Source: Effrenium voratum
Taxonomy: Eukaryota > Sar > Dinophyceae > Suessiales > Symbiodiniaceae
NCBI GenBank assembly: GCA_963377175.1
Contig: CAUJNA010001646.1
Span: forward strand, 130,001 to 194,000
Length of the DNA stretch: 64,000 bases
Reading direction: 5' to 3'
In this document: positions 1 through 10,986 of the stretch, one piece after another
Layout of the letters: every line of letters starts with the position of its first letter
Numbering within the stretch: the stretch's first letter is position 1
The notes under the pieces: model-generated
Databases searched by the model: none
The model's input: only the letters and a program-made list of their open reading frames with translations
Told to the model about the DNA's origin: nothing
Program-made: the position numbers and the translations under genes

Positions 1-1900
1 TGTTGTTGCACCCCAAGGAACCCAGGACCCATTGAACGGGTCACTTGGTTTGAGGGCTTTTCATTTGAAGTCAACTGCCCAAGAAGCGCGAATTGTCTCC
101 AATGGCGCTTTTTTGGAGGGGGGAAGGTGCCTGATGTGTGTTACCCCACCAACGACCGAACCGCAGCGACAGACAATTCGCTCAGTTTCAGCTTCCTTTG
201 TGCTGTCAGGGGCCAATTTTTCACCTCACCTAAGTTCGAGACTTACTTTTGGATCTGGACAGTCGTGGAAAACAACCAGTTGGGACCGTTTCCCAATCCA
301 CTCAAGCAAGCTACCCTTGTTCACCGATTTTTGAGTAGTTGAACATAGCTGGATTTGAACCGCTTCAGTTTTGCTCTAACGTAGTTTTCTACAACACCTA
401 TGCTCCTTATTTGGGGTCTTCTCCGAAGCTATTTCATATTTTAGAGTAGACTGAATATGAAACAACTCAGGAAAATAGTAGTATTTTCTGGGTGCCCCAG
501 CTGTGGGACAACGTAGGGACAACGTATATGTCTAAGGAGTTCCCCCTTTTGTCGATTCAACCGCCCTCGGCTGTCCTTCAACCATCCCAAGAGGGGTACG
601 CAAGGCAGGTTTACTTGTGCCCCCCGCTCCTTTGCCCCAAGAACGAAAACAAACAGACCCCTTCTCCGGTCAGCACGGAGGCCCCATATCATCCCATACA
701 AGCTCATTTCAATCTGCAATTGGTGGTTTGGATTGGTGGTGTGGTCCAAAGTTGGAATCCTCAACAATCCAGCCTCGTTTCGGGGCTCGTTAATTTGCCC
801 CGGCCTTTCAGGCATTACCGTTTGGTTACCAAGTTGAAGGACGTTTTGTTCCCAGCCACAGCTCTGGGGTCGAGTTCTTGGAAGGTTCCGGAGCGGTTCC
901 AGGGGATATTCTGTGAATATGGTACCATACTCCAGAACCCCATCCGAATGCTTTGGGTTGGGCGGACTGGGCAGTGCTTTCTCTTCTGCTTGCCGTTGGC
1001 CTTTCGGAAACCCTACTCTAGGCACGGCGCCAGCAGCGAGCTGCCGAGGATCGTCGTCTCCCATTTGGGAGACGGGGGTGGTGGAGCTCTAAGTTGGACC
1101 ACAAGCAAAGCCACCGAATCCGCAATGGCCTCTTGGGGAGAACAGTTATGTTGATTGTATGTGCTATGGTTAGATTCGAGCCTTTACGGGCTGGTAGGGA
1201 TGGTCATCAACCTCTTTAGACAGCCAATGCAAAAGCTTCGTATCCAGGAAGCTGACCATGCAGGTCGACTGTGTTTCACAAGGGTTTGTCTCAAAATGAG
1301 CTGCAAAGCACGATCCATTTGCATCACACTCGTTATCCGAATTGAGGGGATGCCCACATGAAGAGCCCTGTCTTGCATCCACCCTTTCGTTTGCCGAACT
1401 TGGGGTGATGACCAGATAAGCTGAGGGTGGCGGCTTACGCGACAGCTCCCTTTCCAAGGCCTGCCAGGGAATTATTTTGCTCATTTTTGACGCGCAAAGG
1501 AATCGATCATTTTGGGGGTCTCCATGTCCTGTTGCCATTTCCTTAGGCAGGCCAAACAAGACACCCCCACGCCTTTCAGCCATAGGGAAACGGATATTTG
1601 CAGAGGCAACTCCCACGTGGATTTATGTTAAAGGGGGACCTCAACAATTGTGTGTTTTATGTTCGTTTCTGTTTACACCAACGTGAAAAGGGCCCACTTC
1701 AAGGAAACATACAAACACACACACACACACACACACACATAGTCTTTTTTGCAGAATTGATGGCGAGCTCACCTGGGGGTAAAACGAGCTCACCATGGTA
1801 ACATATCCTTTACTAGAGAATCCCTTTCCTTAGATTTCGGCCATATGGTAAAATTTGGGATTCTTTTGCCGCGCTCCGGAAGCTCCTCCTCTCATCTCAG
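1..1900. other. No supportable gene; AC microsatellite
   Basis: Two long open frames overlap on opposite strands (441-1064 minus, 492-1154 plus). Neither has the high third-position GC of the convincing exons elsewhere nor a recognisable motif, so I call neither. An (AC)n run lies at about 1713-1740. Upstream exons of the gene ending at 3547 may be hidden here. Confidence 0.5.
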
Positions 1901-1978
1901 GAGGCCGAACGAGCCGCCCTGGCGGCGGCAGCGGCGCCGGCGCGGGCGCCGGCGCCTTCTGCTCTTGGCGGCATGCAG
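1901..1978 (+). CDS. Ala/Pro-rich internal exon, His-tail gene
   Basis: This 26-codon exon follows a CTCATCTCAG acceptor and is phase 0 throughout. It is dominated by Ala, Pro and Arg with GC at nearly every third position. I end it at a GC-type donor (GCTGTG) because the next exon then continues in frame; that donor class is known from dinoflagellates. It is the first of three exons that chain by phase to a stop at 3547. No family is recognised. The donor choice is inference. Confidence 0.6.
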
Positions 1979-2263
1979 GCTGTGCTGTCTGTGGTCACAG
2001 GTTTGCTGCACGATGTGTTTGGCATCAGTTTGCTTGATGTCAACACATGCGAACTTGTACTAGTCCAACTGTTTGTTTGTGTTGAGCTCATCAGTTTTGC
2101 TCATCGATTCTGGACCGGAATCGGAACTTTCAGCTGCGCCCCAAGAAGCAGCATTTTGAATGAGAAAGCTTTGGGCCATGGAGCGTCTTGGGGCTTGTAG
2201 GATGTGCGGTTGAGCTTTGGGGATCCTGCAAGATGCCTCGTTTCACACGTTGGGGACATGCAG

Positions 2264-2307
2264 GCGCTGCTTCAGGGCATCAACCCCCAGGACGGCGGAA
2301 GTTGGAG
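2264..2307 (+). CDS. Internal exon, His-tail gene
   Basis: A 44-base exon bounded by a GCAG acceptor and a GTGTGA donor. It reads ALLQGINPQDGGSW and then leaves two bases (AG). Its start phase fits the exon ending at 1978, and its phase-2 end is completed by the first base of the exon at 3412. Taken alone it would be too short to trust; the phase agreement on both sides is the main support. Function unknown. Confidence 0.55.
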
Positions 2308-3411
2308 GTGTGAATCACTGTGAATGTGCACAGGCACATCGGAAGACCGGCCTCGGCACAGGCTTACAAAACGTCTGGGAAGGGGCATGGAAGCTGGTGT
2401 TGGATACTGGGATAGGTTGTGAACATGCTGCCTTGATTTTGTACTGGTTGGAGTTGGGAGCACCTGAATGGTTGGACTTGGTTGGACACACATCCCCTTT
2501 TTTCAACTCTTTTCATGCATGAAATCACCGGGGCCAGGTTAATGATGTCTACCAACGGATTCTCTGCTTGAACATGGTTTGATGTGGCCGGCACAAGGCT
2601 GATTGACCCAAAGGACACATAGGGGGATTGTCAAGAATATGGACCCTGTTTTGGACTCGCTTTAAAGGCGGCCCAAAACGTCCCCCCCCCCCCCACCAAC
2701 ATCCATCTACCCCAACACTCCATCTCTTGTTTAGCCCTGCAATGGCCATTACTCGGCTAACCGCTTTTTGCTAGTGGCATCACTTATAGAAGACGATAGT
2801 GGGCGAAATGAGTACAGACAGCCTTGTGCTAGGAGGTCCGATCGATTTTGACCAAAAAGGATAATTGCACGTCATCCAATCCAGCAGCGTTGTCAATGAT
2901 TCTTTAAGTTCCACACACACACACAGACACAGACACACGCATACACGACAAGGTACAAGCTGAATCCTTACACAGCTCGCATTTGTTTGTTGACAATCCC
3001 ATCGGTTTTCAGCTCAAGCGAGACTCGCTCTCCCCCGTGAACAGACTCGTGGGCGCCGGCCCGACATCAAAAATGCGACTCTGGCGGCAAGCGGTATGGT
3101 GCATTCCAACAGAACATTGCAAGGGAACCACCCTTATCCAACCACAAGACCCTATTGGGCAAGTCACTGGGATTCCAACTTGTTTCCCTTGCAAAGTTTT
3201 GGGGCAACATGTGAGAGTCAGAGGGTGTAGCGCTAATGTCAACCGGCAGTCGAATCGGCCAGGTTTGGAGGGTGACATTGTGAGTAAAGGACCTTTAGTG
3301 GATGGTTTTTCAATAGGGGTTTACAGTAAGACCTTACCGATGTAGAACCGGCGGTTCCTGTTGGGGTTGGGCACAACTGTGTGCTCAGAGGCTGTCCGTG
3401 CACTTGCTCAG
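2308..3411 (+). other. Intron of the His-tail gene
   Basis: About 1.1 kb between GT and AG ends, AT-richer than the flanking exons. It contains a poly-C run near 2683, an (AC)n stretch at about 2906-2940 and the 86-bp inverted-repeat element at 3113-3198. Nothing coding is seen in it. Confidence 0.45.
3113..3198. mobile_element. Short TIR element (MITE/introner-like)
   Basis: The ends form imperfect inverted repeats: AACATTGCAAGGGAACCA on the left, and on the right a sequence whose reverse complement begins AACTTTGCAAGGGAA. The span is 86 bp with no coding capacity. It sits inside an inferred intron. Only one copy was noticed, so assignment to a mobile family rests on the inverted ends alone. 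Confidence 0.5.
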
Positions 3412-3547
3412 GACAGCTATGGCCATGTACGTCAATCCGTCTTGCGAATTGGAGATGCGCGCGCTCAGCATTGATGATGTCCGCCACCACTGCCATCATC
3501 ACCATCATCATCATTGCCACCATAGCCATCATCACCATCATCATTGA
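3412..3547 (+). CDS. Terminal exon with His-rich C-terminal tail
   Basis: After a TTGCTCAG acceptor the frame reads through AMAMYVNPSCELEMR and then ends in a tail of about 20 residues made almost only of His, with two Cys and one Ser, before TGA at 3545-3547. The tail is encoded by an imperfect CAT/CAC trinucleotide run. His/Cys-rich tails can bind Zn, Ni or Cu; that role is inference. The exon completes the codon left open at 2307, making a three-exon 3-prime gene end. Alternative: the CAT run is a microsatellite read in frame by chance, but the preceding segment looks coding independently. Confidence 0.6.
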
Positions 3548-5845
3548 GGGCTACAAGCATGAAGCAGGCGTCCACGACACTCGGCGAAAAAATGATGATG
3601 TGCGTCTTGTGCTGATCATTGGAAGCTGAGTGCGGGGCATGGCTGCTCGCAACCGCTGCATCGGACACTTGTACACGCCTCCCTCACTAATTTGCCCCTT
3701 TTTGGATTTCCAAAAGTCAGTTTTATTGGGCCCCGGTCCATTGCAATTTTGGAATGCGATAGCCCAGGTTGTCAAGACCCAAGAGCTGTGAGGAAAGGCT
3801 CTGGCGGCTCCTACAGCAGGTGGGGGCTCTGGGGCTCTCAACCGCGACTGAGGGGGATGTGTCCAGCTGTTCTTTTAGGACGCTCTCTCTTTCTGGACGC
3901 GCGTGTGATTTGTGGATTCCCGAAACACCTTGCGTTTCCAGGTATTGCAACAGTTGAGAAGGCATGAAGACCTGGGGGCTGAGAGCATGATACTTTTCTG
4001 ACGATTCCGGCACACCGCCCCTTCTCAGGAATTTCAATTGCTTGGAGTCCACACATGTGATAGTAGATGAGCTTGGTTGGACATGTGCGGCTGGATTCGG
4101 TCGGTTTCAGCTTGCCATCTGGACACTAGAGAGTACTTGGCTGGCTTTCAGGCAAACGAGCACACCACAGCGTACCAGTCAGGTATGCAATGGGCCCAAA
4201 CAGCTCTGCCTAGACGGGATGCTCTGCATTTCTTTTTCCCATGGGACTGAGATATTTTTTTGGGAATTGGGGCTGGTTTGTTTGGTTCCATGTCAAGGGG
4301 GGTCGGGGGAAGTACGGCAATCTTCGCGGTGGCCTGGGGCCCTGCCATCGCGGTTTTCGGGTGGGAAGAGGTTTTGCGGCATCGGGGTTCTTTTGGCCGT
4401 TCCCGAACAGACTACCACCTTGGGGCTCGGATCTAACGACCCTTGGGCCTTTTTGTTTTGGTGGGGCGGGTGGTGAGGGAGATTTCCTTTCCATTAGCCA
4501 AGAGGCACCCCCTTATCAGGTGTCTGCCACAGAGCGCCGCCAGCTGCTGGCACCTTGGTTGGGAGATTGTGGAAATTCAACAAGTTTCCGGGCATCGCGC
4601 AAATTGGGGGCGGGCGTTTCTTTCGGCGGGTCTTTGTCTGCCTCTTGAGCAAGCAAGACCACGGCTTGTTTCAGAAGGATCTGCTTTGGTTTTGCTTTGC
4701 ATTTCGTATCAGGGAAAAGCATCGCTCATCTTTGGCTTTGGTTTGCACTCTTTTTCTCTGATGGCTTCTGGGCGAGTGAGTTGAAGGCGATTTAAGGCAG
4801 CGCAGTCACGATTTTCTTGCGAGACACATATCCAGCCAGTGGCTACAAAAACGCCAAACAGTTTTCATGCAGGGGAGGGGCACGGGGCATTCCTCTTCTT
4901 TTGGGGTTTGTTGCAGTAAATTCACCTCGAAGTGTTTGAGAGCCAATAAAAGACTCAAGGTCGATTGCCGTGCCTTGAGCAACCAGTGGAGATCAGATTG
5001 GAAGGTCGGGAACCCCTTGCTCCTGCTGGGGAGGAGCATCAGCCTCACTGGTTTTCTCGTTCGGGTGATCTTTTGGGTGCCACATGAACCCCTACACTTC
5101 CACCCGAAATAGTTTGCCTGCCATACGCGTTCTTTAAGGTCAGCTTGGCTGAATATAGATGAAGACCGCCAATTGAATTTGGGAAAGTGGAACCCCCAGT
5201 CAGGTTCCATCTTAGCGGGTGGAGGGCAGCACTCACGGAGTTCCTGTTGGGTACTCGCCCCTTGAAGACTAGGCCTGTTGGCGAAGGGGAAAATGGGCTT
5301 GGTTGCAATGTGTCCGCTACGGTGTCCTTTGGGAAAGATGGTGTTCCTCAAGGGGCCTTCTGCTTCTTCGTGGGAGGGTAGCCACTTATGCAGTAACTGG
5401 TGAGTATTCTTGGCCAAACCCACTTGGGGATCCTATTCCACGCCGCAAGTAGATGGCGCTATCTCCTTGCAGGCAAGAGGGCAGGACTAAACCAACATGT
5501 GGCAATTTCACTCAACTGTACCAGGGAAACCAGGGGTGGTTCCCCTACGGAAATTACCCTGGACCCATCAGTGAGGTTCCATGGCGTTACTTGCTGGTTC
5601 TTAGCAGGGAATGAGTTGGAATGACCCACATAAACCATCCTCGATTTGGTTCCTTTATCGGGGACTCCCCAAAACCAATTCATTCCACCAACACCCCAAA
5701 AATCTCGTGGTCATTCCCCACCCATCACATCAAGCTTGTTCCCCTCGGCCGCATGCCCCCAAAACTTGGTTGCTCAACGCGTGACCCCAAAAACTTGGTT
5801 GCTCAACCGACCATGCGGTTCCTTAGGTTCTTTTGGATCTTTTTG
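3548..5845. other. No firm gene
   Basis: Several open frames exist on both strands (for example 4042-4476 plus, 4806-5423 minus) without clear coding bias. A weak candidate exon ends near 5379 (frame ending GKDGVPQGAFCFFVG before a GTAGCC). I do not call it. Confidence 0.4.
5757..5807. repeat. Two-copy 27/28-bp tandem repeat
   Basis: CCCCAAAACTTGGTTGCTCA occurs twice in tandem with one extra A in the second copy. It lies about 40 bp upstream of the TIR element at 5846. Confidence 0.7.
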
Positions 5846-5948
5846 GGTGTGGCTCAAAAATAGGGGTTCACAATGGCTTGAACTTGGTAAATGGACAGGT
5901 AGACTGAAACCCGCGGTTTGCCCCAGCTGTTTAATTTTGAGCCACACC
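5846..5948. mobile_element. TIR element with perfect 14-bp ends
   Basis: GGTGTGGCTCAAAA at 5846-5859 is matched by its exact reverse complement TTTTGAGCCACACC at 5935-5948. The 103-bp element has no coding capacity. Related ends (GTGTGGCTCAAAA, and TTTTGACCCACACC near 59771) occur elsewhere in the window, which argues for a dispersed family. Confidence 0.7.
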
Positions 5949-6131
5949 TAAGTGAGCGATTTCTCCTTCATGTTGGACAACCCCCCCTTGACACCCCATC
6001 TTACACCAAGGGAAAGCCTATTACAAAGATCTAAACTGACCTCTTTTTTTTAAAGTTTGCAAAACCACCAGCAACACTTTCTTTTATTTTTAATCTTTTA
6101 AAGCTTGGAAACCAAAGAAGCACTTTTTTAG

Positions 6132-6270
6132 CGGATGGGTCGACGGGTCGAGGCCCGGTGCTCCGAGCCGCAGCGCCTGGCCCTGGAGCGCTGGGCCCTG
6201 CACCGCCGCCCGCAGGTCGCGGCGCCGGTCGCGGCGAAGGGCGTGGCGAAGTCTGGCGCGCCGCGGGAAA
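6132..6270 (+). CDS. GC-rich exon, unidentified gene
   Basis: A CACTTTTTTAG acceptor opens a frame with almost every third base G or C. It is Arg/Ala/Glu-rich: VEARCSEPQRLALERWALHR and then a stretch around VAAPVAAKGVAKSG. The downstream end is uncertain because the frame runs into a G-rich tract; donors near 6196 or 6270 are possible. It is probably an internal exon of the + strand gene series continuing to about 13.5 kb. No domain recognised. Confidence 0.55.
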
Positions 6271-6350
6271 GTCGCGGGAGGCGGGGCGGGAGGGGGGAGG
6301 GAGGGGGAGGGAGGGGGAGGGGGGAGAGAGGAGTGGGGGCAGAGGGTGGG
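6271..6350. repeat. G-rich low-complexity tract
   Basis: Repeated GGGGGAGGGAG blocks just after a coding exon. The + strand could form G-quadruplex structure; that is inference from the run pattern. Confidence 0.7.
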
Positions 6351-6693
6351 AGTTGTGGATGGAAGTTGGTCGTATTTGCGGGGTTTTAGGGTAATTTGGG
6401 CACTGCAGAAGAAGGGAGGGTGGAAGGAAGACGACCCTTATGAATTCACTGGGTGGATTAACACGGGGTTGATGCTGTTGGCGGGCGAAATATTGGAGGA
6501 GCCACCTAGTCCACCTGGTGCAGGATTTTGTCCATCAACTCTAGACAGCATTTTAGACGCTGCAACTGTGGATTCACCAATGATGGTACTCTGTTACCAC
6601 TCTTTTAACACTCTTTTGGCATTCTTTTAGTACGAACAAAGAATCTGCAAGGTGGGGCACCAACAGCCAAGCCTTAGCCTTGAAGCCGGCAAG

Positions 6694-6747
6694 GAGCGGA
6701 GTCCCCGGCATCTGCAGCCACAGCTGCTGCGGGAGGATGCGCTATGA
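6694..6747 (+). CDS. Possible small exon, unidentified gene
   Basis: After GCCGGCAAG the frame reads ERSPRHLQPQLLREDAL and meets a TGA. Composition and third-position GC match neighbouring exons, but the 3-prime boundary is unclear (stop at 6745-6747, or a GC donor just before it). Confidence 0.35.
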   Translation, partial: ERSPRHLQPQLLREDAL

Positions 6748-7343
6748 TGCCCGGGTCTCCTGCTGGCCCTTCAGGAGACCGAAAGTGGGGGAGGCATTTC
6801 TCAGTGCAGCATATCAGCGATATGGGCCTATCTTTTTTATGCTCTTCTTGTGAGGATACCTTCTCTCTTTCTTTTTTTTGGGGGGGGGGAGGGGGGTGGA
6901 AGGGAAGCCACACGGAGTACACCATCTTGGAGGATATGATTAAGAAATTGATATATTGGGGTTAGGGACGGTCATCCACTGAATGGGGTGGCCAACGTCG
7001 CGGGTCGAACATGATTCGAACGTCACAAAATGTCCTCTGAGGTTGGGCCACTGCGAACTCCTTTCCGATTTGGGGATGGGGGATTTGATGGGCGGTTTGC
7101 TCAGAGGATTTCTGGGGGGCCATGCCAGGAGTCTTCACGGCACAGATGAGCAAAGGTGATTGATTTCTGTCATCCGTAAGTCCCCCAAGCATGACGATCA
7201 GCGAAATTGGGCGTTACTCACCAAACTCCAGTTCCGTTGGCTGGTTCAATCTCCCCCCCTTTTTTTCCTCCTTCTTTTCCAAAGCTGTACTTCTCCATGT
7301 GTCATGGACACGATGAACGTGAGCGTGTGACACCATGTCGCAG

Positions 7344-7437
7344 GCTGCTGACCCGGATGAGCTCCGATCTTCCCGGCGTGTGCCAAGAGCTCCAGCTGAT
7401 GCTCGCAGTGAAGCAGCGCTTCCTGCGCAGCTCCTGG
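7344..7437 (+). CDS. Internal exon, unidentified gene
   Basis: The ATGTCGCAG acceptor and a GTGGCG donor bound a 94-base exon reading LLTRMSSDLPGVCQELQLML and on through AVKQRFLRSSW. The predicted peptide is helical and leucine-rich, with strong third-position GC. It begins with one base completing a split codon. All neighbouring exons are on the same strand. No family recognised. Confidence 0.65.
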
Positions 7438-8520
7438 GTGGCGGGAAGTTTTCGCGCGTGCGAACACCGCGTGGTTGGAGTTGTTTGGGGTGACCCTTTC
7501 TCAAATATCCTTGGGACATCAAAGCTTCCACTTTCACTTGACCCCCTAGTTCGTGGTTTGGAGTGGTGGTTTGGGAATTTGAAGGAACCCCTGGTTCTTG
7601 TAGGGGGTAAATGGGAGACCAGCCCTTGACCACCAAAGCACCAACCCCAACCACCAAGGAGTAGGAAGCTTCTACTTTGTGGATCTTGATTTGTAGTCCC
7701 AACCCGCCCTGGAAACATTGGGAAAGTTGGGCGGCCCATGCGAAAAACTGCTTGGAACCTGGGTGCCCTGAAGCTCTCTGGCTGATCGCCCCGAGCCAGC
7801 GGATGGTGCTAGGGAGGATGTGGGTCTGGCTCTTTTCGAGGGAGCCCGCGAATGTTTGGCGGTTTCCCTTGAATGTCCCTTCAGCACCATCCCAAAACGG
7901 GTGCCCCGAAAAAAGACACCCGCAAATGTGGAAGGATGGAGGAAGACATGTTGGGTTGATGCAGAAGCAAGCCGTATGGGTGTTTTTGCGTGTCTGATTA
8001 AAGAGTAGGGCATGCTTGAAGGGAAGGGTGTTTAGAGGAGGGTGTCAAACTAAAAGTGGGGAGGTCTTAATTGGGTGTTCTCTCCAGTGGGTTGTATATG
8101 CCCCTCTTGGGAGAACTGGACTGAGCTCCTTTCCAAGGGTATTAAGTGGGACATTTGGGGGCTTTGGGAATTAGGGGTTGGTGCCTACCGTAAAACTTGA
8201 AACAGTCATTGGCAAAGGAAACCAACCATTTGAGGGTCAGATTCCAAATTTGAGCTAAGTTTGCTCAATAGGGGTTGGCAGTTGCACATGAGTCTTAGTG
8301 TGAAACCAAAAGCGACTTGTTTGAGAATAAGTTGTCCATTCCTTTGGGGGCCTTTGAAACAGATATGGTTGAACAGAATGGACAAGCAAGGAACCTTGAA
8401 AGATGGTTGAACCAAGGAACCCTGAAAGAGATCCTTTTGGTTTCTCCTCTTGGCAGGGACAGGCAGATTCTTTCATGAACCCTTGGCATTGGGAGAATGA
8501 GCTGTCCAGCGAGTGGCCAG
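7438..8520. other. No firm gene; probable intron
   Basis: AT-richer sequence between two + strand exons. Overlapping open frames on both strands (for example 7214-7702 minus, 7677-7997 plus) look like chance. Partial inverted GGTGG/CCACC stretches near 7555-7660 may be a decayed TIR element. Confidence 0.4.
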
Positions 8521-8562
8521 CGAGCTGAGGTGTTGCGGGAGATCCCTGGCGCGCCGGCGCAG
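8521..8562 (+). CDS. Micro-exon, unidentified gene
   Basis: A 42-base phase-0 segment, RAEVLREIPGAPAQ, between a GTGGCCAG acceptor and a GC-type donor (GCGGGG). It is small, so confidence rests on codon bias and on its being flanked by two good exons on the same strand. Confidence 0.45.
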
Positions 8563-9092
8563 GCGGGGAGGGGAGCCTTGGGTAGGTTGGTTAAAACGGA
8601 AACCCAAAGACTAACCTACAAGTTTGGACATCTTTTTGTTTTTTTAAATGTGCCCGTTGGCTTGAAGATGTTTTGGCGCATGATTCCGGTTAGAGTGACA
8701 AAGTCATCGCAGAAAGGGTATGCTTTCCACAATCATGTAGAGGGTTGTACTTCTAGTCGCAGGCTTTTTCTACCCCCTGCTGGCCCATCGTGGTTTATCT
8801 TAAGACTGTTCTTCGACCACCTGCCACGCGAGGTACCGGCGAGACTACCAAAATTCTGTGGTGCCCCGGACAGAGGCACCCCCTTCTCCCCCCACTTGCT
8901 GTTTGCCTGTTTCCATTTGTAGATTCCGGTTGCCTACCTTCGTTAAACCCCACTTGGGTAGTGGGGAACGGTTACCAGCCGTTACCAACCATTTTGTGCG
9001 GGTCATGTAGGTCACTGAGTAGGGTCATCCGTGGGTGGCCCCCCCCCCCCTCGCTCCCGCCCCCGCCCCTGGGCGTGGGCCGTGCGCGCCAG

Positions 9093-9220
9093 GGGACGTG
9101 GCCATGCGGCTGCTGCGGTTCCGGCGCTTCGCAGAGGCGCTGAGCGCGGAGGCCGCGAGCCGCGGCATGGCGCTGGAGGACACGAAGCTACGCTTCGAGG
9201 CGGACGGGGCCTGGAGCCTT
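9093..9220 (+). CDS. Internal exon, unidentified gene
   Basis: A GCGCGCCAG acceptor and GTGGTT donor enclose 128 bases, entered in phase 1 and left in phase 0. The peptide starts DVAMRLLRFRRFAEALSAEA and continues as an Arg/Glu/Ala-rich, probably helical segment. Third-position GC is near maximal. It joins in frame to the exon at 10672 across an intron that holds the ATTCC satellite. Family not recognised. Confidence 0.7.
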
Positions 9221-9299
9221 GTGGTTCAAAGGGGGGTTTTATACATATGTATATATATATATATACATATGTATTTATTTATTATTTATTTGTATTTTA

Positions 9300-10005
9300 T
9301 TCCATTCCATTCCATTCCATTCCATTCCATTCCATTCCATTCCATTCATTCATTCATTCATTCATTCATTCCATTCCATTCCATTCCATTCCATTCCATT
9401 CCATTCCATTCCATTCCATTCCATTCCATTCCATTCCATTCCATTCCATTCCATTCCATTCCATTCCATTCATTCCATTCCATTCCATTCCATTCCATTC
9501 CATTCCATTCCATTCCATTCCATTCCATTCCATTCCATTCCATTCCATTCCATTCCATTCCATTCCATTCCATTCCATTCCATTCCATTCCATTCCATTC
9601 CATTCCATTCCATTCCATTCCATTCCATTCCATTCCATTCCATTCCATTCCATTCCATTCCATTCCATTCCATTCCATTCCATTCCATTCCATTCCATTC
9701 CATTCCATTCCATTCCATTCCATTCCATTCCATTCCATTCCATTCCATTCCATTCCATTCCATTCCATTCCATTCCATTCCATTCCATTCCATTCCATTC
9801 CATTCCATTCCATTCCATTCCATTCCATTCCATTCCATTCCATTCCATTCCATTCCATTCCATTCCATTCCATTCCATTCCATTCCATTCCATTCCATTC
9901 CATTCCATTTCCATTCCATTCCATTCATTCATTCATTCCATTCATTCATTCATTCATTCATTCATTCATTCATTCATTCATTCATTCATTCATTCATTCA
10001 TTCAT
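9300..10005. repeat. ATTCC pentanucleotide satellite, intronic
   Basis: About 0.6 kb of nearly perfect ATTCC units, with (ATTC)n blocks near 9345-9370 and 9927-10005 and single slips near 9470 and 9907. A short TA-rich run precedes it. No stop codon exists in the reading frames of such a repeat, so the long IPFHS and EWNGM frames here are artefacts. It resembles the simple unit of human satellite II/III by convergence only. Confidence 0.97.
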
Positions 10006-10671
10006 TTTTTTTGTACATTTATTTATTTGGGGGAGGTGCCGTTTGGAGGTGGTTCATTTTGGGGATTTTTAGTCCTTATTCCGAGGGGAGGGTGCCCTTT
10101 GGGGATTTTAGTGTTTATTCGGGGAACTGTGATGAGTATCTCCCGAATTTAGCTAAAGTGAGCATTTCGACGGGGCCCGGCTGGGTCGAGCATTGGAAAT
10201 TGGAAGGCCCTTAGGCGGGGATGTATTGAAAATCATAGCCAGGTGGGCGTGTTGTGGTATTGAGGGGATCCAAAAAGAGACAACCCTGGAATTGGCTCCT
10301 GTTTTGAGAAGATGAACCAAACATGGTTTAGGAAACTTTGGAGAAATTAATCGATGGGGTTGGTGCAAGGGGAAACCAAGAGGAAACTGGATGAAACCGG
10401 AAACGCATTTTTTGGGTTTGCCCATGGCAACGAAGACCATTTCGGGGATTCCCATTCTCGAGGTCTGCGATGAGGACGGTCACCCGAACTCTCTGGCTTT
10501 TCACTCTGGCTTTTCAGCACGTCAGGGAATCACCCCAAACATTTTGTAGCTTAAAAAAGAGATCTACATGCATTCCCAACAGCAGGGCCACATTTCGTTC
10601 AAGTTCTTTTTCCCCATGTTTTTTTTGGCTTCCCACCCCAAGCAAAAATTGGGGGCCAAGGGTCCTCGTAG

Positions 10672-10800
10672 GCGGTGGTTCCGGTGCACTTCCTGCTGGG
10701 GCGACGCCTGCAGAGCCCCCAGTTCCTGGTGTCCCTGGAGGGCCTCAGACGGGGCCAGGAGGCCTGGGAGGCCCTGTACCAGGCCCTGGAGGCGGACGGG
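10672..10800 (+). CDS. Internal exon, unidentified gene
   Basis: Following GGTCCTCGTAG, a phase-0 frame reads VVPVHFLLGRRLQSPQFLVS and then LEGLRRGQEAWEALYQALEA. The phase matches the exon ending at 9220, giving one continuous peptide. Third-position GC is very high. The donor is uncertain (GC near 10792 or GA near 10801). The helical, Leu/Gln-rich character continues that of the preceding exon; no known domain is claimed. Confidence 0.65.
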
Positions 10801-10924
10801 ATGTTGGGAGTTGGGGGTGGGGAGTGATGGCGCCTCACAGGTTTGTTTGGGATCTCCCCCATGTTGAGCAATGCGACCCAAACCCACCCACCCGGTGAAA
10901 CACGACCTTTATTTTTGCGCTTAG

Positions 10925-10986
10925 TTGAGCCGCAATCAAAGACAGAGGAAGGATCGAAGCGTCTCGGAAGACTGCCTTTGTTTTCG
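10925..10986 (+). CDS. Internal exon starting LSRNQ
   Basis: A TATTTTTGCGCTTAG acceptor and a canonical GTAAGC donor bound a 62-base exon reading LSRNQRQRKDRSVSEDCLCF plus two bases. Its 5-prime 15 bases (TGAGCCGCAATCAAA) also occur at the start of the exon at 38897, suggesting related exons or a shared inserted segment. Basic and otherwise unidentified. Confidence 0.5.

Noticed and set aside
441..1154. 207-residue minus and 220-residue plus frames over the same bases
   Set aside because: Neither shows codon bias, a splice context or a recognisable motif; at most one could be real and I cannot choose.
330..7040. GGTTCAAATCC (near 350, minus) and GTTCGAATC (near 7010, minus) as tRNA T-loops
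   Set aside because: The flanking bases do not form a T-stem and no acceptor or anticodon arms could be built.
9031..10214. Three + frames of 331-373 residues rich in IPFHS and two minus frames of EWNGM
   Set aside because: They are translations of the ATTCC satellite, which has no stops in these frames; only 9093-9220 within them is a real exon.
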